Shown one piece after another: positions 55,385 to 64,000 of a stretch of 64,000 nt of DNA. Below the pieces are notes generated by a model. The model was not told the origin of the DNA. It was given only the letters and a program-made list of their open reading frames with translations, and did not search any database. Origin of the DNA: an uncultured Rhizobium sp. (lineage in GTDB: Bacteria; Pseudomonadota; Alphaproteobacteria; Rhizobiales; Rhizobiaceae); contig CAMFHE010000015.1 of assembly GCA_945952045.1 (NCBI GenBank), positions 1-64,000 of the forward strand. The letters are read 5' to 3'. The position numbers were made by a program, and so were the translations under genes. The first letter of the stretch is position 1. Each line of letters opens with the position of its first letter.

Positions 55385-56053
55385 TTAGCGCTTCAGCGCC
55401 TTGTTGACCTCTTCATAGGGAACCTTGAACACGGACTGGTCGAACTGCACGCCGGTCTTGACGTTGAAGATCATCACCGAGGTATCCTTGCCCTGGTTGT
55501 CGGTGATCGTCCACTGGCGCAGCTCGTAGCTCTTGGGGTCGAACATCATGGTGATGGTCGAATCGGCGAAGATCGAGCGGTCGCCGAGCACGATGGTGGT
55601 CAGGTCCGCTTCTTCCTTGACGTTGCGCACCATCTTGGTCGAGAGGTCGATGCGGTCGCTGAGCAGCAGGCTGAGCGGCGTCTTGGAGAGCGGGTAAAGG
55701 CTCCAGGTCTTCATCTTGCTGTTGCCGATGACGACGTTGTTGCCATCGGAAATCACCCGCATCGGCGAGGGGGCGTCATAGTTGAAACGCAGCATGCCCG
55801 GCCGCTGGATGAAGAATTTCCCGCCGGTCTGCTCGCCGCGCGGCCCGAACTGGACGAATTCGCCCTGCATCGACTTCACCGATGAAAAATGATCGGCGAT
55901 CTGCTGGGCGACGCCGCTCGGCGCCTGGGCGAAGGCGGCGGCCGGAAGAAGGCCTGCGATCACCGCGCCGATCCCGCCGGCAAGCAGGCTGCGGCGGCTG
56001 ACGCCACGGGATACCGGGCCGGCCTTCGGGGTTTCGGGGTGAAAGTCTGTCAT
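55385..56053 (-). CDS. lolA: Outer-membrane lipoprotein carrier protein LolA, with Tat-like signal
   Basis: The 222-residue protein has the LolA core: HFSSVKSMQGEFVQFGPRGE near residue 55, GKFFIQRPGMLRFNYDAPSP near 78, and STITMMFDPKSYELRQWTITDNQG near 170. LolA ferries lipoproteins across the periplasm. The N-terminal signal contains SRRSLLAGG (residues 19-27) after a polar 18-residue leader, the pattern of a twin-arginine signal rather than a Sec signal. The ATG at 56053 has no perfect ribosome-binding site but gives the expected signal. It lies downstream of ftsK on the same strand. Confidence 0.88.
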   Translation of the reverse strand: MTDFHPETPKAGPVSRGVSRRSLLAGGIGAVIAGLLPAAAFAQAPSGVAQQIADHFSSVKSMQGEFVQFGPRGEQTGGKFFIQRPGMLRFNYDAPSPMRVISDGNNVVIGNSKMKTWSLYPLSKTPLSLLLSDRIDLSTKMVRNVKEEADLTTIVLGDRSIFADSTITMMFDPKSYELRQWTITDNQGKDTSVMIFNVKTGVQFDQSVFKVPYEEVNKALKR

Positions 56054-56260
56054 CTCTATCTCCTTCGTTCCGCGTCCTGCTTTTGCTGTGCCGCAATGCC
56101 GGACGCGAAACCGCTTCCTCTTTGCTGTGTCGCATATCCCGTTGAAACCGCGTTGCACGGTTCCTGAACATGCGCTCGACTTGCTCGTGACGCAAAAACG
56201 CGGCGCCTTGATGACACCGCGTCCTGTTCGCCGGCATCGCGTTTTCGTTTCTGAAAACGC

Positions 56261-58882
<2,622 letters not shown>

Positions 58883-59206
58883 ATTTCCGGTCCGTCATCT
58901 TATTCGGTGGGACACGAATCGTACGACCGCCGCGGTCGGATTCGCGTTATTCAAGCGTAAACTAAACCGAGAGAGTTAAAGTGGCATTAACCATCGAAAC
59001 CGGCCGGGCAATTATTGCGGCTGCCTTATAAATCGGCGCAAGTCCGACGCTTTCTCCCGTTTCGAAGCAAGGTGAATGACCGTTTCATCGGGTCAACCGG
59101 ACATAAAAAAAGCCCGAACCGCAAGGTCCGGGCCAAAGGCGATCCGGAAGACCGAACCGCGACGGGCTGTGAAGCGGCGCCGCTCAAGACGCCGCAAGCT
59201 TTTGCC
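58883..59206. other. 324-bp region between ftsK start and amtB end
   Basis: It contains the ftsK promoter region and the amtB terminator (59105-59133). No gene is supported; the several open frames on the plus strand are shadows of amtB or too short. No clear promoter hexamers were identified. Confidence 0.45.
59105..59133 (-). terminator. Rho-independent terminator after amtB
   Basis: On the minus strand GCCCGgACC and GGTtCGGGC pair around TTGC, followed by seven T residues, about 75 bp after the amtB stop. Confidence 0.9.
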
Positions 59207-60556
59207 TTATGCGTGATAGGCCGCTTCGCCATGCGAGGCGAGGTCGAGGCCTTCGCGCTCGGCTTCGACCGGCACGCGCAGACCGACGACGATGTCCGTG
59301 ATCTTGTAGAGCACGATGGAGCCGATACCCGTCCAGAGAACGGTGACGACAACGGCCTTCACCTGGGTGAAGAACTGCGCCGCCATGGTGACGCCTTCGA
59401 CATAACCGACGCCGCCGAGCGAAGCGGACGCGAAGATGCCGGTCGCCAGCGCGCCAAACAGGCCGCCGATGCCGTGAACGCCGAAGACGTCGGCGGTGTC
59501 GTCATAGCCGAACTTGTTCTTGACCACCGAGACGAAGAAGTAGCACAGCGGCGAGACGAGCAGGCCCATGACGATGGCGCCCATCGGACCGACGACGCCG
59601 GCAGCCGGCGTGATGGCGACGAGGCCGGCGATCATGCCGGAGGCGCCGCCGAGCATCGAGGCCTTGCCGCGGGCAAAGGCTTCGACGGCGCACCAGGAGA
59701 GGATGGCGGCGGCGGTGGCGACGAAAGTGTTGACGGTGGCGAGCATGGCGCCGCCCGAAGCTTCAAGGTTGGAGCCGGCATTGAAGCCGAACCAGCCGAC
59801 CCACAGCATCGCCGCGCCGACATAAGTCAGCGTCATCGAGTGCGGCGCCATCATGTCCTTGCCGAAGCCGACGCGCTTGCCGACCATGATCGAGCCGATC
59901 AGACCCGCAACACCGGCATTGATGTGAACGACGGTGCCGCCGGCGAAGTCGAGCGCGCCCCAGCCGAAGATCAGGCCGTTGGCATCCCAGACCATGTGGG
60001 CGATCGGGAAATAGACGAAGGTGACCCAGAGCAGGCAGAACAGCACCGCCGCGGAAAAGCGGATGCGCTCGGCGAACGCGCCGATGATCAGGCAGGGCGT
60101 GATCGCGGCGAAGGTCATCTGGAACATCACGAAGATGTATTCAGGAATGACGACGCCCTTGGTGAAGGTGGTCGCCGTCGTGGTCGGATCGACGCCGGCC
60201 AGGAAAACCTTGGCGAAACCGCCGAAGAAGGCGTTGGTCGAACCGCCGAAGGCGAAGGAATAACCGTAGAGAACCCAGGCGATCATCACCGCGGCGGCAA
60301 TGACGGTGCACTGCATCAGAACCGACAGCATGTTCTTGGCGCGCATCAGGCCGCCATAGAACAGGCCGAGACCCGGAACGATCATGAACAGGACGAGGAT
60401 CGTCGCCATGAACATGAAGGCGGTATCGCCCTTTTCCGGGACCGGAACGGCGGCGGCGGCAGGCGCGGCTTCCTGGGCGAAGGCGACGGCCGGTGCGATC
60501 AGGAGTGCGCCGGCGGCAGCAAGGCTGGAGCGGGATACAAGCGTGCGAAATGACAT
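59207..60556 (-). CDS. amtB: Ammonium transporter AmtB
   Basis: The 449-residue protein begins with a cleavable signal (cleavage near AFAQEA at about 28), then 11 helices. Ammonium-pore signatures are visible: FMVPGLGLFYGGL-like sequence near 55, WDANGLIFGWGALDFAGGTVVHINAG near 200 (with conserved pore residues) and GVHGIGGLFGALATGIF near 365 (second pore His). It imports ammonium under nitrogen limitation. It is the second gene of glnK-amtB; the 23-bp spacing to glnK and same strand support an operon. The start at 60556 follows AAGGGGAG. Confidence 0.95.
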   Translation of the reverse strand: MSFRTLVSRSSLAAAGALLIAPAVAFAQEAAPAAAAVPVPEKGDTAFMFMATILVLFMIVPGLGLFYGGLMRAKNMLSVLMQCTVIAAAVMIAWVLYGYSFAFGGSTNAFFGGFAKVFLAGVDPTTTATTFTKGVVIPEYIFVMFQMTFAAITPCLIIGAFAERIRFSAAVLFCLLWVTFVYFPIAHMVWDANGLIFGWGALDFAGGTVVHINAGVAGLIGSIMVGKRVGFGKDMMAPHSMTLTYVGAAMLWVGWFGFNAGSNLEASGGAMLATVNTFVATAAAILSWCAVEAFARGKASMLGGASGMIAGLVAITPAAGVVGPMGAIVMGLLVSPLCYFFVSVVKNKFGYDDTADVFGVHGIGGLFGALATGIFASASLGGVGYVEGVTMAAQFFTQVKAVVVTVLWTGIGSIVLYKITDIVVGLRVPVEAEREGLDLASHGEAAYHA

Positions 60557-60578
60557 GAAATAACTCCCCTTGCGCCGA

Positions 60579-60917
60579 TTACAGGGCTTCGGAATCGGTT
60601 TCGCCGGTGCGGATGCGCACGGCATGATCGATGGAATAGACGAAGATCTTGCCGTCGCCGATCTGGCCGGTCTTGGCAGCTGCGGCAATCGCCTCGACGG
60701 CCTTGTCGGCCATGTCGGACGCAACCGCGATCTCGATCTTCAGCTTGGGCAGGAAGCTGACGGCATACTCTGTCCCGCGATAGATTTCGGTATGCCCCTT
60801 CTGCCGCCCGTAGCCCTTGACTTCGGTAACGGTCAGGCCCTGGATGCCGAGCCCGGTGAGGGCTTCGCGCACCTCGTCCAGCTTGAACGGCTTGATGATG
60901 GCCATCACAATTTTCAT
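60579..60917 (-). CDS. glnK: Nitrogen regulatory protein PII (GlnK)
   Basis: The 112-residue protein starts MKIVMAIIKPFKLDEVREAL, the PII signature. The T-loop EVKGYGRQKGHTEIYRGTEY includes the uridylylation target Tyr51, and the C-terminal signature is KIFVYSIDHAVRIRTGE. As GlnK it binds AmtB and blocks it when ammonium is abundant. Adjacent amtB and a candidate sigma-54 promoter upstream support GlnK over GlnB. The ATG at 60917 gives the exact family length. Confidence 0.96.
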   Translation of the reverse strand: MKIVMAIIKPFKLDEVREALTGLGIQGLTVTEVKGYGRQKGHTEIYRGTEYAVSFLPKLKIEIAVASDMADKAVEAIAAAAKTGQIGDGKIFVYSIDHAVRIRTGETDSEAL

Positions 60918-61002
60918 CTGTACCCCATCCTCTCTTGCCTCGGCGCTTTGCCGATGTTCGTGCCGCTGGCGCCCAAGCGCCTGCCGCGACTGGCCTTCTT
61001 GA

Positions 61003-61018
61003 TACAAGGGGCGTGCCA
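61003..61018 (-). promoter_or_regulatory. Candidate sigma-54 (RpoN) promoter for glnK-amtB
   Basis: The minus strand reads TGGCACGCCCCTTGTA, matching the sigma-54 consensus TGGCAC-N5-TTGCA with TTGTA at the -12 element. It lies about 86 bp before the glnK ATG. Control by NtrC under nitrogen limitation is expected; a distinct NtrC site was not found. Upstream DNA is AT-rich, which suits IHF-type bending. Confidence 0.65.
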
Positions 61019-61141
61019 GTTTCGAGGGGACAGGGTAATTTATTGAAAATGCTTGGAAATATTTTCAGTCGACCGATGAGCGGTAAGGCCATCGTACTTA
61101 AATGATTAAAAAATAGTCAATCAAAATTTAATGTCTACTTT

Positions 61142-62026
61142 TTAGTCATCTGCTCTTTTCCGAATCAACCCTTCCTGCGCCACCGAAGCGATCAGCTGGC
61201 CGGAGCGGGAAAACAGACTGCCACGAGTCATTCCGCGCGCACCCGACGCGCTGGGGCTATCCTGGGTGTAGAGAAGCCAGTCGTCGAGATCGACCGGGCG
61301 ATGAAACCACATGGCATGGTCGAGGCTCGCCACCTGCACGGTCGGATCGAAAATCGACGTGCCATGCGCGTAAAGCGCGGTATCGATCAGCGTCATATCG
61401 GAGAGATAGGCAAGGATCGCGGTGCGAACCTGGCGGTCATCCGGCACCGCGCCATTGGTGCGCACCCAGACATCCTGGCGCGGCGGCAGCTTTTCGGAGG
61501 AAATATAGTGGGTGAAGGCGGTCGGGCGGATCTCGATCGCCCTTTCCCGCTCCCAGTAGCGCCGCACCGGTTCCGGCGCATGCGCCAGGAATTCGGCCCG
61601 CAGCCGTTCCTCGTCGGGCAGATCCTCGGGGAAGGGCACCGCCGGCATCGCCATCTGGTGATCGAAGCCGGGTTCGTCCTTCTGGAACGAGGCCGACATC
61701 GAGAAGATCGGCTTGCCGTGCTGCACCGCCACCACCCAGCGCGTTGCAAAGCTTGCGCCATCGCGGATACGCTCAACCTGATAAACGATGGGAACGGCGG
61801 GATCGCCTGGTCGCATGAAATAGGCATGCAGCGAATGGACGAAGCGGTCCTCGTCCACCGTGCGTTGCGCGGCCACCAGCGCCTGGGCGATGACCTGCCC
61901 GCCGAACACGCGCTGCCAGCCGGTCTGCGGGCTCAGGCCCCGAAACAGGTTTTCCTCGATGGTCTCGATATCGAGGATGGCGATCAGCCTCTGCATGGCG
62001 GACGGCGTGCTGGCACTTTGCGACAT
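61142..62026 (-). CDS. tesB: Acyl-CoA thioesterase II
   Basis: The 294-residue protein has two hot-dog folds. The first contains RVFGGQVIAQALVAAQRTV near 45 (thioesterase II signature) and SLHAYFMRPGDP near 68. The second contains LAYLSDMTLIDTALYAHG near 200 and SLDHAMWFHRPVDLDDWLLY near 238. It hydrolyses medium- and long-chain acyl-CoA. The ATG at 62026 gives the family length; the longer frame upstream lacks homology. It is divergent from the FAD hydroxylase gene. Confidence 0.95.
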   Translation of the reverse strand: MSQSASTPSAMQRLIAILDIETIEENLFRGLSPQTGWQRVFGGQVIAQALVAAQRTVDEDRFVHSLHAYFMRPGDPAVPIVYQVERIRDGASFATRWVVAVQHGKPIFSMSASFQKDEPGFDHQMAMPAVPFPEDLPDEERLRAEFLAHAPEPVRRYWERERAIEIRPTAFTHYISSEKLPPRQDVWVRTNGAVPDDRQVRTAILAYLSDMTLIDTALYAHGTSIFDPTVQVASLDHAMWFHRPVDLDDWLLYTQDSPSASGARGMTRGSLFSRSGQLIASVAQEGLIRKRADD

Positions 62027-62155
62027 TTTGGTCAAACTCCGGCAGTATAAGTCTCTGACTTTTGGTCTATAAAGCAGGGCGCGTAAAGATGCGCCGCGTT
62101 TTGACGGATGCGGCGCCTTACGCGGTAACCGACGATAAAAACGGAGATGCACGCG

Positions 62156-63370
62156 ATGATCGACATGCTGGTGGTGGGTGGCGGATATGTCGGTCTTTCG
62201 CTGGCGGTGGCGGTCAAGCACGCGGCGCCGCATCTGAGCGTCGAGATCGTCGAGGCCGCGCCCGCGGACGTCTGGAAGAAGGATCAGCGCGCCTCCGCCG
62301 TCATCGCGGCTGCGACGCAGATGCTGACAGTGCTCGGCGTCTGGGACGAGATTTTGCCGCAGGCGCAGCCGATCACCCGCATGATCATCACCGATTCGCG
62401 CACTGCCGATCCGGTTCGCCCCGTTTTCCTCACCTTCGACGGCGATGTCGCAGAAGGCCAGCCCTTCGCCCATATGGTGCCGAACGTCGCCATGGTCGCG
62501 GCCCTGCGCGGCGCCTGCGACAAGCTTGGCGTCACCATCCGCCACGGGCTGACGGCGACAAATTTCACCGCCGGCGACAATGCCGTCAGCGTCGAACTCT
62601 CCGATGGCCAGACGCTCGAAGCGCGCCTGCTCGTCGCCTGCGACGGCGTGCGCTCGAAGCTGCGCGACATGGCCGGCATCAAGACCGTTTCCTGGGAATA
62701 CGGCCAATCCGGCATCGTCACCACGGTGAAACACGAGCGCCCGCATGAGGGCTGCGCCGAGGAACATTTCCTGCCCGCCGGCCCCTTCGCCATCCTGCCG
62801 CTGACCGAAAACCGTTCCTCGCTGGTCTGGACCGAACGCACCGCCGATGCGGAGCGATTGCTACGCGCCGACGATCTCGTCTTCGAAGAGGAACTGGAGC
62901 GCCGTTTTGGCCACAAGCTCGGTCACCTCACGGTGGTCGGCGACCGCAAGGCCTTTCCGCTGGGATTGACGCTGGCGCGCGATTTCATAGCCCCGCGCTT
63001 TGCGCTGGCGGGCGACGCCGCCCATGGCATCCATCCCATTTCCGGTCAGGGGCTGAACCTCGGCTTCAAGGATGTGGCGGCATTGGCCGAAACCATCGTC
63101 GAGGCAGACCGTCTCGGCCTCGATATCGGCGCGTTGACCGTGCTGGAGCGCTACCAGACCTGGCGGCGTTTCGACACCTTCCGCATGGGGGTGACGACCG
63201 ACGTGCTGAACCGGCTGTTTTCCAACGATATCGGCCCCTTGCGCGTGCTGCGCGACGTCGGCCTCGGGCTGGTGGAGCGCATGCCGAAGATGAAATCCTA
63301 TTTCATCGGCGAAGCCGCCGGCCTTACCGCCAAGGACAATCCCCGCCTTCTGGCCGGGGAGCAGATCTAG
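62156..63370 (+). CDS. UbiH/UbiF/Coq6-family FAD-dependent hydroxylase
   Basis: The 404-residue flavoprotein starts MIDMLVVGGGYVGLSLAVAV (FAD-binding Rossmann motif). It has a DG-type motif VACDGVRSKLRD near 165, and LAGDAAHGIHPISGQGLNLGFKD near 285 is the second FAD motif of the ubiquinone hydroxylases. Members insert hydroxyl groups at C5, C6 or C1 of the ubiquinone ring; which position is not determinable here. GGAG at nine bases favours the ATG at 62156 over that at 62147. Confidence 0.92.
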   Translation: MIDMLVVGGGYVGLSLAVAVKHAAPHLSVEIVEAAPADVWKKDQRASAVIAAATQMLTVLGVWDEILPQAQPITRMIITDSRTADPVRPVFLTFDGDVAEGQPFAHMVPNVAMVAALRGACDKLGVTIRHGLTATNFTAGDNAVSVELSDGQTLEARLLVACDGVRSKLRDMAGIKTVSWEYGQSGIVTTVKHERPHEGCAEEHFLPAGPFAILPLTENRSSLVWTERTADAERLLRADDLVFEEELERRFGHKLGHLTVVGDRKAFPLGLTLARDFIAPRFALAGDAAHGIHPISGQGLNLGFKDVAALAETIVEADRLGLDIGALTVLERYQTWRRFDTFRMGVTTDVLNRLFSNDIGPLRVLRDVGLGLVERMPKMKSYFIGEAAGLTAKDNPRLLAGEQI

Positions 63371-63371
63371 A

Positions 63372-63412
63372 GTTTGTCAGGGAAACGTGGGAACCGGTTT
63401 TCCCTGACAAAC
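63372..63412. terminator. 14-bp perfect inverted repeat after the hydroxylase gene
   Basis: GTTTGTCAGGGAAA and TTTCCCTGACAAAC pair perfectly around a 13-nt loop that starts CGTGGGAACCGG. It begins right after the TAG stop. There is no long T-run. It may be a bidirectional terminator for convergent genes or a copy of a palindromic repeat family. Confidence 0.6.
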
Positions 63413-63434
63413 GAAAACAAAGAAATTCGACATC

Positions 63435-63623
63435 CTAATCTTCGAGCTTGCGGGCTTCCGACATCAGCATGATCGGAATGCCGTCGCGGATCGGGTAGGC
63501 GAGCTTGCCGCGCTCCGACACCAGCTCGTTGCGCTCACGGTCAAGGGTCAGGCGACCCTTGGTCAGCGGGCAGACCAGAAGGTCGAGAAGCTTGGCATCG
63601 ACGCGGGCAATGTTCTCGTCCAT
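63435..63623 (-). CDS. Trm112-family small protein (UPF0434)
   Basis: The 62-residue protein has the Trm112-like pattern: [21 protein letters not shown] near 8-28 and [20 protein letters not shown] at the end. It retains a single cysteine and so lacks the full zinc ribbon of eukaryotic Trm112. In bacteria it is thought to serve as a methyltransferase partner; its target is unknown. Its ATG at 63623 overlaps the stop of the upstream LON-domain gene (TGATG), so the two are translationally coupled. Confidence 0.9.
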   Translation of the reverse strand: MDENIARVDAKLLDLLVCPLTKGRLTLDRERNELVSERGKLAYPIRDGIPIMLMSEARKLED

Positions 63624-64000
63624 CACTGCAAGACCGTGTCCGAGCCGTCGCCGGCAATGGCGAATTCGGTAATGGCGATCAGGGTTTCGGCGCGCGACTT
63701 CAGGTCCGGCGCTTCCAGCAGCGCCTGTTTTTCCGCCGGCCCGAACGGCGACATCATCGAAACGGAATTGACCAGCGTGCGGTTGCTGGCGCGCTCGACG
63801 CTGTCCCAGTCCGCCTCGAGATTATTGGCGTCGAGATAGGCGCGGAAGGCGGCGAGCAGGGCGGCGCGATCGATGGCATCATCGTCGTCGTCGGCCGTCA
63901 GATCGGTCAGGAACGGCGCGATGCGGAAGCTGCGATAGGGCTTGCCGCTCTGGACCTCTTCCACCAGCCGGTAACGGCAGATGCCGGTCAGCGAGGTGAC
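63623..64000 (-). CDS. LON peptidase substrate-binding domain protein (5' end beyond window)
   Basis: About 125 C-terminal residues are visible, starting with [24 protein letters not shown] and including [21 protein letters not shown] and [25 protein letters not shown]. These match the stand-alone LON N-terminal (PUA-like) proteins of alphaproteobacteria that lack protease and ATPase domains. The reading frame stays open to the window edge, and the start lies outside. The stop at 63623-63625 overlaps the Trm112-like start. The role of these stand-alone proteins is not established. Confidence 0.85.
   Translation of the reverse strand, partial: VTSLTGICRYRLVEEVQSGKPYRSFRIAPFLTDLTADDDDDAIDRAALLAAFRAYLDANNLEADWDSVERASNRTLVNSVSMMSPFGPAEKQALLEAPDLKSRAETLIAITEFAIAGDGSDTVLQ

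Noticed and set aside
59015..60553. Plus-strand open frame of 512 codons opposite amtB
   Set aside because: Shadow frame with repetitive acidic/His composition; amtB explains the sequence.

Overview
The window is chromosomal DNA of a Rhizobiales alphaproteobacterium, most likely Rhizobiaceae (Rhizobium, Agrobacterium or Neorhizobium type). The evidence is high GC outside one island, an AcvB/AtvA homologue, a divergent phbAB/phaR locus, a carD-rpoH-fdxA neighbourhood, a SAM-II riboswitch before metA, and the obg-proB-proA-nadD order. No rRNA, CRISPR array, intact phage or insertion sequence was seen. The only tRNA found is tRNA-Ser(CGA).

Layout. 1-1526: 3' part of an ABC-F ATPase (Uup type). 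1527-5127: low-GC accessory patch next to tRNA-Ser. It holds an APS kinase, a small sulfotransferase-like gene, a very AT-rich stretch and a frameshifted DnaB-helicase remnant. 5128-12625: housekeeping genes (tRNA-Ser, rplU-rpmA, two coupled GNAT genes, an EEP-family phosphatase/nuclease, obg-proB-proA-nadD). 12687-16495: DUF1003 protein, SulP anion transporter and a periplasmic AcvB/AtvA-like hydrolase. 16511-21544: cyoABCD quinol oxidase plus SURF1. 21903-26696: MFS transporter, DUF983 protein, xylitol-type dehydrogenase, diguanylate cyclase, VOC protein.

26798-31497 (minus strand) runs MoxR ATPase, SAM-II riboswitch, metA, GNAT, CoxE-type vWA protein, aldose 1-epimerase. This places a MoxR/vWA pair on either side of a methionine gene under SAM control. 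31674-33449: an ABC exporter-like protein whose ATPase motifs are degenerate. 33603-35737: a MarR repressor divergent from a DHA2 efflux pump, with a palindrome lying over the pump promoter. 35793-39324: TPP riboswitch and thiBPQ thiamine importer. 39631-47223: M48 metalloprotease, RpoH-type sigma factor, CarD, ferredoxin FdxA, an S4 RNA-binding protein and a SUV3-like helicase with an Arg/Gly/Asn-rich tail.

47536-51000: two small envelope genes (DUF3309 and a glycine-zipper lipoprotein), then phbB, phbA and divergent phaR for polyhydroxybutyrate. 51060-56053: membrane protein, aldo/keto reductase, L,D-transpeptidase-like protein, OmpR-type regulator, lone cNMP-binding protein, xthA, lolA. 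56261-58882: ftsK. 59207-60917: glnK-amtB behind a candidate sigma-54 promoter. The window ends with tesB, a UbiH-family hydroxylase, a Trm112-like protein and a partial LON-domain gene.

Start codons were chosen from ribosome-binding sites, signal peptides and family length. Many long reading frames antisense to GC-rich genes were treated as shadows. All functional calls are by recognition of motifs and family resemblance; no database search was run.
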